A stretch of DNA of 55,680 nucleotides from contig CAMKTJ010000014.1 in assembly GCA_946415645.1 (NCBI GenBank), positions 1 to 55,680 of the forward strand, in the 5' to 3' direction. Under the pieces are notes generated by a model, which did no database searches, was not told the origin of the DNA, and worked only from the letters and a program-made list of their open reading frames with translations. This document shows positions 26,240 to 34,872 of the stretch, in pieces; position 1 is the first letter of the stretch, and the number at the start of each line of letters is the position of its first letter. The position numbers and the translations under genes are program-made. This DNA is from an uncultured Prevotellaceae bacterium. GTDB lineage: Bacteria; Bacteroidota; Bacteroidia; Bacteroidales; Bacteroidaceae.

Positions 26240-28438
26240 ATGAAACGAACATATATTTATTTGATGCTGTTAATGTTCAATGTTCAATTCTCAATGTTCA
26301 ATGAACTTCATGCGCAGGAAGCTTTCTACATCTACCGCAACGACGGTGATTTTAACGGATTCTTCTACGATGATGTAAAGAGTATGAAGTGTTCTAAGTT
26401 AGACCTCGAAGGTGTTGAGCATGATGAATATGTTGTGCAGGAAATAGAGACCAAGGACAGCCTTTACCGTATCCCTCTCTGTGCCATAGACAGCATAGGC
26501 TTCCAGCAGCCGGATATTATTTTCAACGAGAATTTCCACGAGGTAAACGCTTATGGCGGTACGGTTCAGACGTCCTGGCATGGGCTGTACTTCGCCGATG
26601 ATGAAGGCTATACCATCAAATGGCCAGCAGATGAAGAGAGTCAGCTTCCGACACCTGGCATGGTCATCTACATCAGTAATTGGGAAGACGCTGATATGGG
26701 CTATTATGGCGGAAGTCATAGACATTTTGACGATGGACCTTTTATAGGAAGGGTAATGTCTGTCACAAGGGATAATTCGGAAGATCATGTACCTGGATGG
26801 TACACGGTGGTTTGTGAACCTGTGGATAGTATCGGTGAGGTTTTCGAGCAATTTATTTCCGTGGAGAGAATAGGTACAGACAATGACGGATATGTACGCC
26901 GTCACTTTGCCGGAATGGACAAACTGAAGCAGCGCAGGCGTGCGGAGGGCCAGATAGATGTGACGCTGGTGTCATTAAATGGCTCGTTCCCATTTTTGTT
27001 AGGAGATGACAGAGTAGAGGTGGGACTTACCGTAGATCTTGGTCTGAACATCACAGCGAATGCAGCCTATAAGATTACACGTGACGAATGGTACATCAAG
27101 GTTGACTTTGCCGAAGACGTAGAGGCTGGTCTTACCTTAAAGGCTACTGGTAAGATGGAAGATGTCACTAGCTGGCAAGTCGGTGGCTTCCCCTTTTACT
27201 TCCCCTCATTCCTGCCCATTCTCGAGGTGAGGCCAGGCCCGGGTGCTTTCCTCAAGACGGCGGGCGACTTCACCCTATCGCTCTCTACGCCCAAACTTGC
27301 CCTGCACGGACGACAAAGCCTCAGCATTGGCAGTGATGGTGTGGACGGTGGCTATCGTTTCTATACCGGACAGCAAGATGACAGCAATAACTGGAGCTGC
27401 GAGCTTTCTCTCAATGGCTCGGCACAGACGGGTGTCCACATGCCTTTCAAGACATCTACCCATAGTTGGTTCAAAAGGATTGGGATGTGCAACGTTGGAG
27501 TCGATGTCTATGCAGGCCCAAAACTCGAAGCCCATTTTACGCTTGATCCCGCAGCCTTGGCAGGTGGCGATGTTTACTCTACACTGGGTGGCACGCAGAT
27601 AAAACTTACGCCAGAGGACTTTGTCATCGAGGGCAATGCCTACTTCAAGGCGGGCAAGAAGGAGAAGAATTTTAAGATATTTGATGCCGAGGCTGGCTTT
27701 GGAGCTGTCACCATGCGACTATTTCCCAAATTTAAGACAACAAAAGTGGATAGCCTTGTATATGGATACTACCATCAGGGATTATGGGATAAAGTGTTCA
27801 TCAATTTCCCTCATCCATCCGTACATGCCACGATTATGCCATATGATCTCTGCATTCCCTGGACAGTTCTTTTAGGTGCTTACAATGCTGATAAGAAGTT
27901 AATTGGAGTCAGCGGCCTTCACGACAAAGGCATGTACAGCCTTTGGAATCCCTGGCATGAGGTAAATCTTGATGTCAATGTGAATGACGGAACCTACACT
28001 GTCTGTCCCGTTATTGCCTGTATCGACACCTATGTACCAGTATGGGACGCAGCAGCAACCGTCAAAGTCGAGCGACCGCTGGAATTAAGCAATCAGAGCG
28101 ACGTAATGGGGTCTCCTACACATCTTGGTTGGGAAGGTCTATTATACGTGGATTATGTGCTTAACAAAGACGATAAAATATTTATCAATGTGGCAGACAA
28201 CGAGCAAGCTGATGCGTGTTTTATCCCTACGCTCATATCCCGCGAACCGATGAAGTATGAAGATCCCAATGCCGAAGAATATTTTGAACGTGCAACCTTT
28301 TCGTACAAATTCACGGATAAATTCTGGTATTACAACCACACAAGTCCCACGGATTTCGTTGTTACAACCTATCGTACGAAACCAGAAGTTAGGGAACGGA
28401 CGGTGATAAAAAAATTCGAACCACCTCAGCATTATTAG
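26240..28438 (+). CDS. Large secreted protein of unknown function
   Basis: The 732 residues start with a signal peptide ending in ELHAQ, but its hydrophobic core (MFNVQFSMFN) is written by a 7-base repeat array. Residues 27-95 (FYIYRNDGDFNGFFYDDVKS, then YRIPLCAIDSIGFQQP) look like a short N-terminal module I recall from Prevotella and Bacteroides secreted proteins. The rest is beta-rich without motifs I recognise: no lipobox, no glycosidase or peptidase signature, and no type IX tail. A strong terminator follows. Surface or periplasmic structural protein is a guess only. Confidence 0.75.
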   Translation: MKRTYIYLMLLMFNVQFSMFNELHAQEAFYIYRNDGDFNGFFYDDVKSMKCSKLDLEGVEHDEYVVQEIETKDSLYRIPLCAIDSIGFQQPDIIFNENFHEVNAYGGTVQTSWHGLYFADDEGYTIKWPADEESQLPTPGMVIYISNWEDADMGYYGGSHRHFDDGPFIGRVMSVTRDNSEDHVPGWYTVVCEPVDSIGEVFEQFISVERIGTDNDGYVRRHFAGMDKLKQRRRAEGQIDVTLVSLNGSFPFLLGDDRVEVGLTVDLGLNITANAAYKITRDEWYIKVDFAEDVEAGLTLKATGKMEDVTSWQVGGFPFYFPSFLPILEVRPGPGAFLKTAGDFTLSLSTPKLALHGRQSLSIGSDGVDGGYRFYTGQQDDSNNWSCELSLNGSAQTGVHMPFKTSTHSWFKRIGMCNVGVDVYAGPKLEAHFTLDPAALAGGDVYSTLGGTQIKLTPEDFVIEGNAYFKAGKKEKNFKIFDAEAGFGAVTMRLFPKFKTTKVDSLVYGYYHQGLWDKVFINFPHPSVHATIMPYDLCIPWTVLLGAYNADKKLIGVSGLHDKGMYSLWNPWHEVNLDVNVNDGTYTVCPVIACIDTYVPVWDAAATVKVERPLELSNQSDVMGSPTHLGWEGLLYVDYVLNKDDKIFINVADNEQADACFIPTLISREPMKYEDPNAEEYFERATFSYKFTDKFWYYNHTSPTDFVVTTYRTKPEVRERTVIKKFEPPQHY
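26272..26306 (+). repeat. 7-base repeat array AATGTTC x5 inside a signal peptide
   Basis: AATGTTC, AATGTTC, AATTCTC, AATGTTC, AATGAAC, exact 7-base period, within codons 11-23 of the large secreted protein. Confidence 0.88.
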
Positions 28439-28472
28439 GAATTGAATTTTATCTATGCACTGGAACACTTAT

Positions 28473-28510
28473 AAGGGATGGAGGACAGAACGTTCTTCAT
28501 CCCTTTTTTA
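28473..28510 (+). terminator. Terminator of the large secreted-protein gene
   Basis: AAGGGATG (28473-28480) pairs with CATCCCTT (28498-28505), with the palindrome AGAACGTTCT in the loop, followed by a run of T. It lies 35 bases after the stop. Confidence 0.88.
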
Positions 28511-28576
28511 GTTTGGTGTTCAATAGCAAAATATAGAATAGAAACAGACATTGTTCATGAACTGTTCCTGATTAGC

Positions 28577-28670
28577 TCCAGTACTCAGCCTAAAGTACTG
28601 GAGTACTTACGTTGAAGTACTGGAGTACTCTCGTTGAAGTACTGGAGTCCTCCGGCAAGAGTACTAGCTC
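28577..28670. repeat. 22-base tandem repeat x3 with flanking inverted copies
   Basis: Three units beginning AAGTACTGGAGT start at 28593, 28615 and 28637; the first two differ at 2 of 22 positions and the third diverges in its last 8 bases. CTCCAGTACT upstream (about 28577) and AGTACTAGCTCC downstream (about 28660) are inverted relatives, so the block can fold in several ways. Confidence 0.85.
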
Positions 28671-28776
28671 CATCTGTAGTTCAGGATAGTTCAAACAAGT
28701 TTGACTCTTCTCTCGCTACTCTATCGGTTCGGAAAAAAATGAGCTTTTCTTTTGTCTTTCACTCACTTATTGGATA

Positions 28777-28865
28777 AATTTCTCACGTTCGGCAGAATAA
28801 ATACATTTAATTTTCTTCCGAACGTAAGTAAGTTAGAGGTCTTATCCTCAAAAATACGACTATTT
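28777..28865. repeat. 50-base hairpin element, copy B, with inverted partial copy
   Basis: Copy B (28816-28865) has CCGAACGTAAGTAAGTT, hairpin GAGG-TCTTAT-CCTC, then CTCAAAAATACGACTA. CTCACGTTCGG at 28782-28792 is an inverted copy of its first part, giving an inverted repeat with a 25-base spacer. Confidence 0.7.
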
Positions 28866-28933
28866 TCCGTAGGGGCAAAGGAAATGTCATTTTTTGTCAT
28901 TAGGGGAGTGACATTTTGTCGTGTTGCATTTTT

Positions 28934-28951
28934 TTGGCACAGCTTTCGTTG
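28934..28951 (+). promoter_or_regulatory. Sigma-54-like -24/-12 promoter of groES-groEL
   Basis: TTGGCAC (28934-28940) is a perfect -24 element. The GG is followed by 10 bases and then GT where GC is usual (-12 partly conserved). No TAnnTTTG box is present upstream of groES. TGTCA-type repeats at 28884-28921 could be activator sites. Assignment is inference. Confidence 0.45.
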
Positions 28952-28994
28952 TATTGATAGCAGAGAATGATAAACGTAAAAAACAATAAAGATT

Positions 28995-29267
28995 ATGAAC
29001 GTAAAACCATTAGCAGACCGCGTGCTCATTGAGCCCGCACCCGCAGAGACAAAGACAGTAGGTGGTATCATCATCCCTGATACTGCAAAGGAGAAACCAT
29101 TGAAGGGTACCATTGTTGCCGTTGGTAACGGAACGAAGGACGAGGAAATGGTACTGAAGATAGGCGACCAGGTTCTTTATGGTAAGTATGCCGGCACAGA
29201 GTTGGAGTTGGACGGTACCAAGTATCTGATTATGCGTCAGAGCGACGTTGTGGCAATCATTGGTTAA
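28995..29267 (+). CDS. groES: Co-chaperonin GroES
   Basis: Lid of the GroEL folding chamber. The 90 residues are full length: [20 protein letters not shown], the mobile loop with [16 protein letters not shown], and the end [17 protein letters not shown]. GroEL follows after 127 bases. No CIRCE (HrcA) operator is visible, so control is not by the classical repressor. Confidence 0.98.
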   Translation: MNVKPLADRVLIEPAPAETKTVGGIIIPDTAKEKPLKGTIVAVGNGTKDEEMVLKIGDQVLYGKYAGTELELDGTKYLIMRQSDVVAIIG

Positions 29268-29394
29268 AAGCCCCCTCCCTGCTCCCCCTTTAGGGGAGTG
29301 ATTAATTCATTTAAAACAGATAATAAACATTGAAAAGTGAGGGCCGAAGCAAATTCTTCATTCTTCACTCTTCATTCTTAATTTAAATAAAGTT
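29268..29394. repeat. groES-groEL spacer with hairpin and 7-base array
   Basis: CTCCCC-CTTTA-GGGGAG (29282-29298) forms a hairpin 15 bases after groES. Four 7-base units of TTCTTCA/CTCTTCA type (29354-29381) end just before the groEL start. Confidence 0.75.
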
Positions 29395-31035
29395 ATGGCT
29401 AAAGATATTAGATTCAACATAGAAGCCCGTGAGCAGATGAAGAAGGGCGTTGACAGTTTGGCAAATGCTGTTAAGGTTACACTGGGTCCCAAGGGACGTA
29501 ATGTAATCATAGAGAAGAAGTTTGGTGCTCCACATATCACCAAGGACGGTGTTACCGTTGCCAAGGAAGTTGAGTTGGCAGACCCTTTCCAGAATGCAGG
29601 TGCCCAGTTGGTAAAGAGTGTTGCCAGTAAGACTGGTGACGATGCCGGCGACGGTACAACAACAGCTACCGTACTGGCTCAGGCCATCGTTCGTGAGGGC
29701 TTGAAGAACGTTGCTGCAGGTGCCAATCCTATGGATCTGAAGCGTGGTATCGACAAGGCTACCAGTGTTGTTGTTGCCAACATCAAGGAGCAGGCTGAGC
29801 AGGTAGGTAACGACTACCAGAAGATTGAGCAGGTTGCTACCGTAAGTGCCAACAACGACCCTGAGATTGGTAAGCTCTTGGCTGACGCTATGAAGAAGGT
29901 CAGCAAGGATGGTGTTATCACCATCGAGGAGGCTAAGGGTCGTGACACTACCATCGGTGTGGTTGAGGGTATGCAGTTCGACCGTGGTTACCTCTCTCCC
30001 TACTTTGTTACTGATACAGAGAAGATGGAGTGCGTAATGGAGAATCCCTATATCTTGATCTACGACAAGAAGATTAGCAACCTGAAGGACTTCCTGCCCA
30101 TCTTGGAGCCCGCTGTTCAGAGCGGTCGTCCCTTGTTGGTAATTGCCGAGGATGTGGATAGCGAGGCTTTGACAACATTGGTTGTTAACCGTCTGCGTAC
30201 ACAGCTGAAGATCTGCGCTGTAAAGGCTCCTGGCTTCGGCGATCGCCGCAAGGCTATGCTGCAGGATATCGCTACCCTGACAGGTGGTTTGGTAATCAGC
30301 GAGGATACAGGCTTGAAGCTGGAGCAGGCTACCATTGAGATGCTGGGCTCTTGCGACAAGGTTGTTGTCAGCAAGGACAACTGCACCATTGTTAATGGTC
30401 ATGGCCAGAGCGAGCTGATCAAGGATCGTGTTAACCAGATTAAGAACGAGATCAACAATACCACCAGCGACTACGACAAGGAGAAGTTGCAGGAGCGTCT
30501 GGCTAAGCTCTCAGGCGGTGTAGCAGTACTGTACGTCGGTGCTCCCAGCGAGGTTGAGATGAAGGAGAAGAAAGACCGTGTTGACGATGCCCTGTGCGCT
30601 ACCCGTGCAGCCATCGAGGAAGGTATCATCCCTGGTGGTGGTGTAGCTTACATCCGTGCTCAGAAGGCTCTTGAAGGCCTTAAGGGTATCAATGCCGATG
30701 AGACAACAGGTATTCAGATTGTACGTCGTGCCATTGAGGAGCCTCTGCGTCAGATTGTTGAGAATGCCGGCGAGGAAGGCAGCGTAGTAGTCAACAACGT
30801 CCGCAACGGCGAGGGTGACTATGGTTACAATGCCCGTGAGGACAAGTACGAGAACATGAAGGCCTCTGGTATCATTGATCCTGCCAAAGTAACACGTGTA
30901 GCTCTGGAGAACGCAGCCTCTATTGCAGGTATGTTCCTGACAACAGAGTGTGTAATCTGCGACGCTAAGGAAGATAAGCCCGAGATGCCTATGGGCGGTG
31001 CTCCCGGTATGGGCGGCATGGGCGGCATGATGTAA
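29395..31035 (+). CDS. groEL: Chaperonin GroEL
   Basis: ATP-driven folding chamber. The 546 residues show the usual marks: [18 protein letters not shown], the nucleotide loop [17 protein letters not shown] near residue 86, [17 protein letters not shown], and [10 protein letters not shown]. The flexible tail is the GGM repeat (GMGGMGGMM). Codon use is strongly biased to a few codons (for example CGT, GGT, AAG), as expected for a highly expressed gene. A strong terminator follows. Confidence 0.99.
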   Translation: MAKDIRFNIEAREQMKKGVDSLANAVKVTLGPKGRNVIIEKKFGAPHITKDGVTVAKEVELADPFQNAGAQLVKSVASKTGDDAGDGTTTATVLAQAIVREGLKNVAAGANPMDLKRGIDKATSVVVANIKEQAEQVGNDYQKIEQVATVSANNDPEIGKLLADAMKKVSKDGVITIEEAKGRDTTIGVVEGMQFDRGYLSPYFVTDTEKMECVMENPYILIYDKKISNLKDFLPILEPAVQSGRPLLVIAEDVDSEALTTLVVNRLRTQLKICAVKAPGFGDRRKAMLQDIATLTGGLVISEDTGLKLEQATIEMLGSCDKVVVSKDNCTIVNGHGQSELIKDRVNQIKNEINNTTSDYDKEKLQERLAKLSGGVAVLYVGAPSEVEMKEKKDRVDDALCATRAAIEEGIIPGGGVAYIRAQKALEGLKGINADETTGIQIVRRAIEEPLRQIVENAGEEGSVVVNNVRNGEGDYGYNAREDKYENMKASGIIDPAKVTRVALENAASIAGMFLTTECVICDAKEDKPEMPMGGAPGMGGMGGMM

Positions 31036-31062
31036 TTTCCTTTTAACAAAACATTTATATCG

Positions 31063-31102
31063 GCCCTTGGCAATCGAAATGAGATTGCTGAGGGCTTTTT
31101 TT
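31063..31102 (+). terminator. Terminator of groEL
   Basis: GCCCTTGGCAATC (31063-31075) pairs with GATTGCTGAGGGC (31083-31095) around a 7-base loop, followed by seven T residues. Confidence 0.92.
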
Positions 31103-31135
31103 ATAATATAATGTGGATTTTTGGAAATTTTTGTC

Positions 31136-31143
31136 TATCTTTG
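31136..31143 (+). promoter_or_regulatory. Promoter -7 box of the GH92 gene
   Basis: TATCTTTG then CT, 55 bases upstream of the chosen GH92 start and downstream of the groEL terminator. Confidence 0.6.
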
Positions 31144-31197
31144 CTCCCACTTTGGACCAAATATTAATAACTTTAATTGATAAAACTACCAATTTCA

Positions 31198-33357
31198 ATG
31201 AAAATCAAATTTCTTTTTGTCGGCTTGCTGGTAAGCATGACAGCTATGGCTGACAATCTTGCAAAGTACGTTGATCCCCGTATCGGAACAGGCGATCACG
31301 GTCATGTATTCGTAGGTGCTAATGTTCCCTTTGGTATGGTTAATGCCGGTCCTAATCAGATTGAGCAGGGATGGGACTGGTGTTCTGGCTACCACGAGAG
31401 TGGTAAGCAGATTATCGGCTTTGCCCAGATGCACCTTAGCGGTACCGGTTGCGGTGACTTGGGTGATTTAGGACTGATGCCTGCCTATGGCGATGTTGAG
31501 TTGAGCCGTGAAGGCTTGGCCAGCGACTACCGTCACGAAACTGAGGTGATGGTTCCCGGTTACTACAGCGTAATCTTGGACCGCTTTGCTATTCAGGCCG
31601 AGGTGACAGCAACAGAGCGTGTAGCCCTCTACCGCTTCACTTATCCCAAGGGTAGCAACAATGCACGTGTCATCATTGACTTGGAGAATACGGTTGGTGA
31701 CGATACCCGTGAGGCAAGAGCTATCCAGATAGACGACTACACTGTAATGGGTTATCGTCGCAGTGCAGGATGGGCTTCAGACCAGAAGCTTTTCTTCTGC
31801 ATCCGCTTCAGCCATCCTATCCATAACTGGTTATCAGAGGGTGTGAATGCCAACTATGCTCAGGCTACCTTCGAGGTAGGTCCTGGCGACCAGATCCTGG
31901 CCAAGGTGGCTCTTTCTCCCACCAGCGAGGCTAACGCCCTTATCAACATGAATACCGAGATGCCCGGCTTTAACTTCAATGAGATTGCCGATGCTGCCTG
32001 CCAGGCATGGGACAAGCAACTGAGCCGTATCAAGGCTACTTTCCGCACAGAGCGTGAGCGTACAATTTTCTACACTGCTATGTATCACTACATGGTGGCT
32101 CCTCAGATTTGGAACGACGTAACAGGTGACTATATGGGTTGCGACGGTAAGGTTCACCGTGGTGCCGACTTTACTAACCTGACAACATGGAGTCTCTGGG
32201 ATACCTATCGTGCCGCTCATCCTCTGGCAACACTGATCATGCCTGACCGTATGCGCGACTACGCTCATACTATGATGAATATGTACTATGAGTGGGGCGA
32301 GCTGCCTGTATGGCATCTGGTAAGCTGCGATACCTATTGCATGGTTGGCGAGCCTGCCGTTCCCGTTCTGGCTGACATCATCCTGAAGGGTGAGTGCACA
32401 GATATCGATGCTGAGAAGATGTACGAGGCTATCAAGGCCAGCATGCTGCCCACAGAGTTCGCCAAGAACCGCCGTGTGCCCCTGCGTGGTAAGGATTATC
32501 TGGCAGAGCTGGGTTACCTGCCCTACGACGGTCGTGAGAGCGAGACTGTAGCCAAGAGTATGGAATACTATATTGCAGCATGGGCTGCTGCTCAGGTTGC
32601 CGGCAAACTGGGTCACAAGGAAGACAGCGTCCGTTTCTATAACCTGAGTCAGGGTTACAAGATTTTGTGGGATGCACGTGTTAAGTGTATGCGTGCCAAG
32701 GATATGAAGGGCGAGTTCCGTCCTCTGCCTGCCGATTTCAACCCCAACCGTCAGACTCGCGACTATACCGAGGGTAACCCCTGGCAGTACACATTCCTGG
32801 TTCCCCACGATGTAAAGGGCCTGGCTGGTCTGCTGGGTGGCGACAAGGCTTTGGCTAACCATTTGGATGCCCTCTTGGCTGCTGACAGTGACTTGGGTGA
32901 AGGTGCCGCTCCCGATATATCTGGTCTGATTGGCCAGTATGCTCATGGTAACGAGCCCAGCCACCACGTGTTGTATATGTACAACTATGCTGGTCAGCCC
33001 CGCAAGACTCAGAAGTGGGTTCGCTATGTGATGGACGAGTTGTACACAGATCAGCCTGCCGGTCTTTGCGGTAACGAGGACGTAGGTCAGATGTCTGCAT
33101 GGTACATCCTCTCTGCTATGGGTCTGTACCAGGTTGAGCCTTGCGGTGGTGTTTACCAGTTGGGTTCTCCCATCGTAGAGGAGGCTGTTATCCCCGTAGG
33201 CGAGAACAAGACCTTCACCATCCGTACTCATGGCGGTAGCGACAAGGCTATCTACGTTAAGAAGTATGTGCTGAACGGTCAGCAGCTGAAGGGTACTACC
33301 ATCACTCATGACCAGATTATGGCTGGTGGCGTACTGGACGTTTATATGACAAAGTAA
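31198..33357 (+). CDS. Exported alpha-mannosidase, GH92
   Basis: Calcium-dependent exo-alpha-mannosidase acting on N-glycan or mannan ends. The 719 residues have a signal peptide (MKIKFLFVGLLVSMTAMA) and then the GH92 opening VDPRIGTGDHGHVFVGANVP, with FGMVNAGPNQ, FAQMHLSGTGCGDLGDLG, NEPSHHVLYMYNYAGQP and GNEDVGQMSAWYILSAMGLY as family signatures. I start at ATG 31198; a TTG seven codons upstream is less likely. Linkage specificity cannot be read from sequence here. Followed by GH125 in the same direction. Confidence 0.95.
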   Translation: MKIKFLFVGLLVSMTAMADNLAKYVDPRIGTGDHGHVFVGANVPFGMVNAGPNQIEQGWDWCSGYHESGKQIIGFAQMHLSGTGCGDLGDLGLMPAYGDVELSREGLASDYRHETEVMVPGYYSVILDRFAIQAEVTATERVALYRFTYPKGSNNARVIIDLENTVGDDTREARAIQIDDYTVMGYRRSAGWASDQKLFFCIRFSHPIHNWLSEGVNANYAQATFEVGPGDQILAKVALSPTSEANALINMNTEMPGFNFNEIADAACQAWDKQLSRIKATFRTERERTIFYTAMYHYMVAPQIWNDVTGDYMGCDGKVHRGADFTNLTTWSLWDTYRAAHPLATLIMPDRMRDYAHTMMNMYYEWGELPVWHLVSCDTYCMVGEPAVPVLADIILKGECTDIDAEKMYEAIKASMLPTEFAKNRRVPLRGKDYLAELGYLPYDGRESETVAKSMEYYIAAWAAAQVAGKLGHKEDSVRFYNLSQGYKILWDARVKCMRAKDMKGEFRPLPADFNPNRQTRDYTEGNPWQYTFLVPHDVKGLAGLLGGDKALANHLDALLAADSDLGEGAAPDISGLIGQYAHGNEPSHHVLYMYNYAGQPRKTQKWVRYVMDELYTDQPAGLCGNEDVGQMSAWYILSAMGLYQVEPCGGVYQLGSPIVEEAVIPVGENKTFTIRTHGGSDKAIYVKKYVLNGQQLKGTTITHDQIMAGGVLDVYMTK

Positions 33358-33368
33358 CAAATTTAAAG

Positions 33369-33414
33369 AATAATCGGAGTGTTCTGAGTAATCGGAGTAC
33401 TCCGAATAATCAGA
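33369..33414. repeat. Short repeats of the AATCGGAGTACTCC type
   Basis: Three degenerate copies of AATAATCGGAGT/GTAATCGGAG with the palindrome CGGAGTACTCCG, in the 72-base gap between GH92 and GH125. The AGTACT core recalls the block upstream of groES. Confidence 0.6.
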
Positions 33415-33429
33415 AATTACCAAACATCG

Positions 33430-34863
33430 ATGAAGAAAATTATGTTAGCCCTGCTGATGAGCGCGCCAATGTCCGTCTTCAGCGCCACTAATTACGCAAT
33501 GCCAGAACCTGCTAAGAAGCAGGAGGTAGCTGCGCAGTCAACTATCAAGGACCTGCGTCCTGCACCCGAGAAGCGTCTCTTTCGCAGCGAGGCTGTCGAG
33601 AAGCAGATTCTCGACCTCAAGTCTAAGCTGACAGCTATCAACCCCAAGTTGTATTGGATGTTCGTGAACTGTTTCCCCAACACCCTGGATACAACTGTAT
33701 GGTACAGCAACGAGAGCGGTGATGATGATACTTTCGTTATCACGGGCGATATTGAGGCTATGTGGCTGCGTGACAGTGCTGCCCAGGTATGGCCTTATCT
33801 GCGTTATGTGAATAAGGACGAGCCTCTGCGTCACCTCATCCGTGGCGTCATCCGTCGTCAGTTGGACTGCATCCTCATAGATCCATACGCCAATGCTTTC
33901 AATATCAAGGCTATCGAGAATGGTCACTGGATGTCTGACAATACCAAGATGAAAAAGGAGTTGCACGAGCGTAAGTACGAGATTGACTCGCTCTGCTATC
34001 CTTTGCGCCTTGCCTATGCCTACTGGCAGCAGACAGGCGATACCAGCATCTTCGACGAGAAGTGGATTAAGGCTATTCGTGAGATTCTGCGTGTTTTCCA
34101 GGACCAGCAGAACTGGAACGGCCCCATCACCAACTACCGTTTCACCCGCAAGACAGAGGCTCTGCACGATACACGTTCCAACAAGGGTTACGGTCATCCC
34201 GGTAAGCCCTGTGGTCTGATTGCCAGCGCCTTCCGTCCCTCAGATGACAGTACTATCTTCCCATATTTGGTACCCAGCAACTTCTTTGCAGTAAGTGTAC
34301 TGCGTAAGGCTGCTATCATCCTGAATGATGTAAACAAGGAGTATGGACTGGCCAGCGACTGCCGCCGCATGGCATCTCAGGTACAAGAGGCTTTGGAGAA
34401 GTATGCTGTTGTAGAGCATGCCAAGTATGGCAAGATTTACGCCTTCGAGGTTGATGGCTATGGTTCTTACCTTACGATGGACGACTCTAATGCACCCTCT
34501 CTGCTCTGTCTGCCTTATCTGACTGATGTGTCAATTGATGACCCCATCTATCAGAATACCCGTAAGTTTGTATGGAGCGAGGATAATCCTTACTTCTTCA
34601 AGGGTAAGGCCGGCGAAGGTATCGGTGGTCCTCACTGCGGTCTGAACAAGCCCTGGCCTATGAGTCTGGTCATGAAGGCTTTCACCACCAACGACCGTGC
34701 CGAGAAGGAATGGTGCGTTGAGCAGATCCTGAAGACCGATGGCGATACAGGCTTCATGCACGAGTCTTTCAATAAGGACGATGCCAAGGACTTTACACGC
34801 TCTTGGTTTGCGTGGGCCAATACGCTGTTTGGTGAGCTTATCGTTGATATGTACGCTCAGTAA
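33430..34863 (+). CDS. Exported exo-alpha-1,6-mannosidase, GH125
   Basis: Removes alpha-1,6-linked mannose, complementing GH92. The 477 residues carry a signal peptide (MKKIMLALLMSAPMSVFSA) and the GH125 (formerly DUF1237) signatures MFVNCFPNTLDTTV, GDIEAMWLRDSAAQVWPYL, YAYWQQTGD, GKAGEGIGGPHCG and FTRSWFAWANTLFGELI. Lying 72 bases after GH92 and 9 before the transglutaminase-like gene, it is part of one transcription unit. Secreted GH92 and GH125 pairs are known to trim mannan or high-mannose N-glycans. Confidence 0.94.
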   Translation: MKKIMLALLMSAPMSVFSATNYAMPEPAKKQEVAAQSTIKDLRPAPEKRLFRSEAVEKQILDLKSKLTAINPKLYWMFVNCFPNTLDTTVWYSNESGDDDTFVITGDIEAMWLRDSAAQVWPYLRYVNKDEPLRHLIRGVIRRQLDCILIDPYANAFNIKAIENGHWMSDNTKMKKELHERKYEIDSLCYPLRLAYAYWQQTGDTSIFDEKWIKAIREILRVFQDQQNWNGPITNYRFTRKTEALHDTRSNKGYGHPGKPCGLIASAFRPSDDSTIFPYLVPSNFFAVSVLRKAAIILNDVNKEYGLASDCRRMASQVQEALEKYAVVEHAKYGKIYAFEVDGYGSYLTMDDSNAPSLLCLPYLTDVSIDDPIYQNTRKFVWSEDNPYFFKGKAGEGIGGPHCGLNKPWPMSLVMKAFTTNDRAEKEWCVEQILKTDGDTGFMHESFNKDDAKDFTRSWFAWANTLFGELIVDMYAQ

Positions 34864-34872
34864 GTAACATAT

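Larger units (their letters stand above)
28439..28994. other. 556-base repeat-rich intergenic region before groES
   Basis: No gene is visible here. In order it holds a terminator (28473-28510), a tandem and inverted AGTACTGGAG repeat block (28577-28670), an inverted partial copy and then a full copy of a 50-base hairpin element (28777-28865), TGTCA-type repeats (28884-28921) and a sigma-54-like promoter (28934-28951). Confidence 0.8.

Noticed and set aside
28590..28660. CRISPR array
   Set aside because: Tandem units have no spacers between them and no cas genes are nearby.
28780..28830. CIRCE (HrcA) operator before groES
   Set aside because: The inverted repeat here (CTCACGTTCGG/CCGAACGTAAG, 25-base spacer) does not match TTAGCACTC-N9-GAGTGCTAA.
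29383..30402. Open frame of 339 codons antisense to groEL
   Set aside because: A mirror of the strong codon bias of groEL; no independent start signal or motif.
31834..33423. Open frame of 529 codons antisense to GH92
   Set aside because: It shadows the well-supported GH92 gene; its start lies in a repeat.
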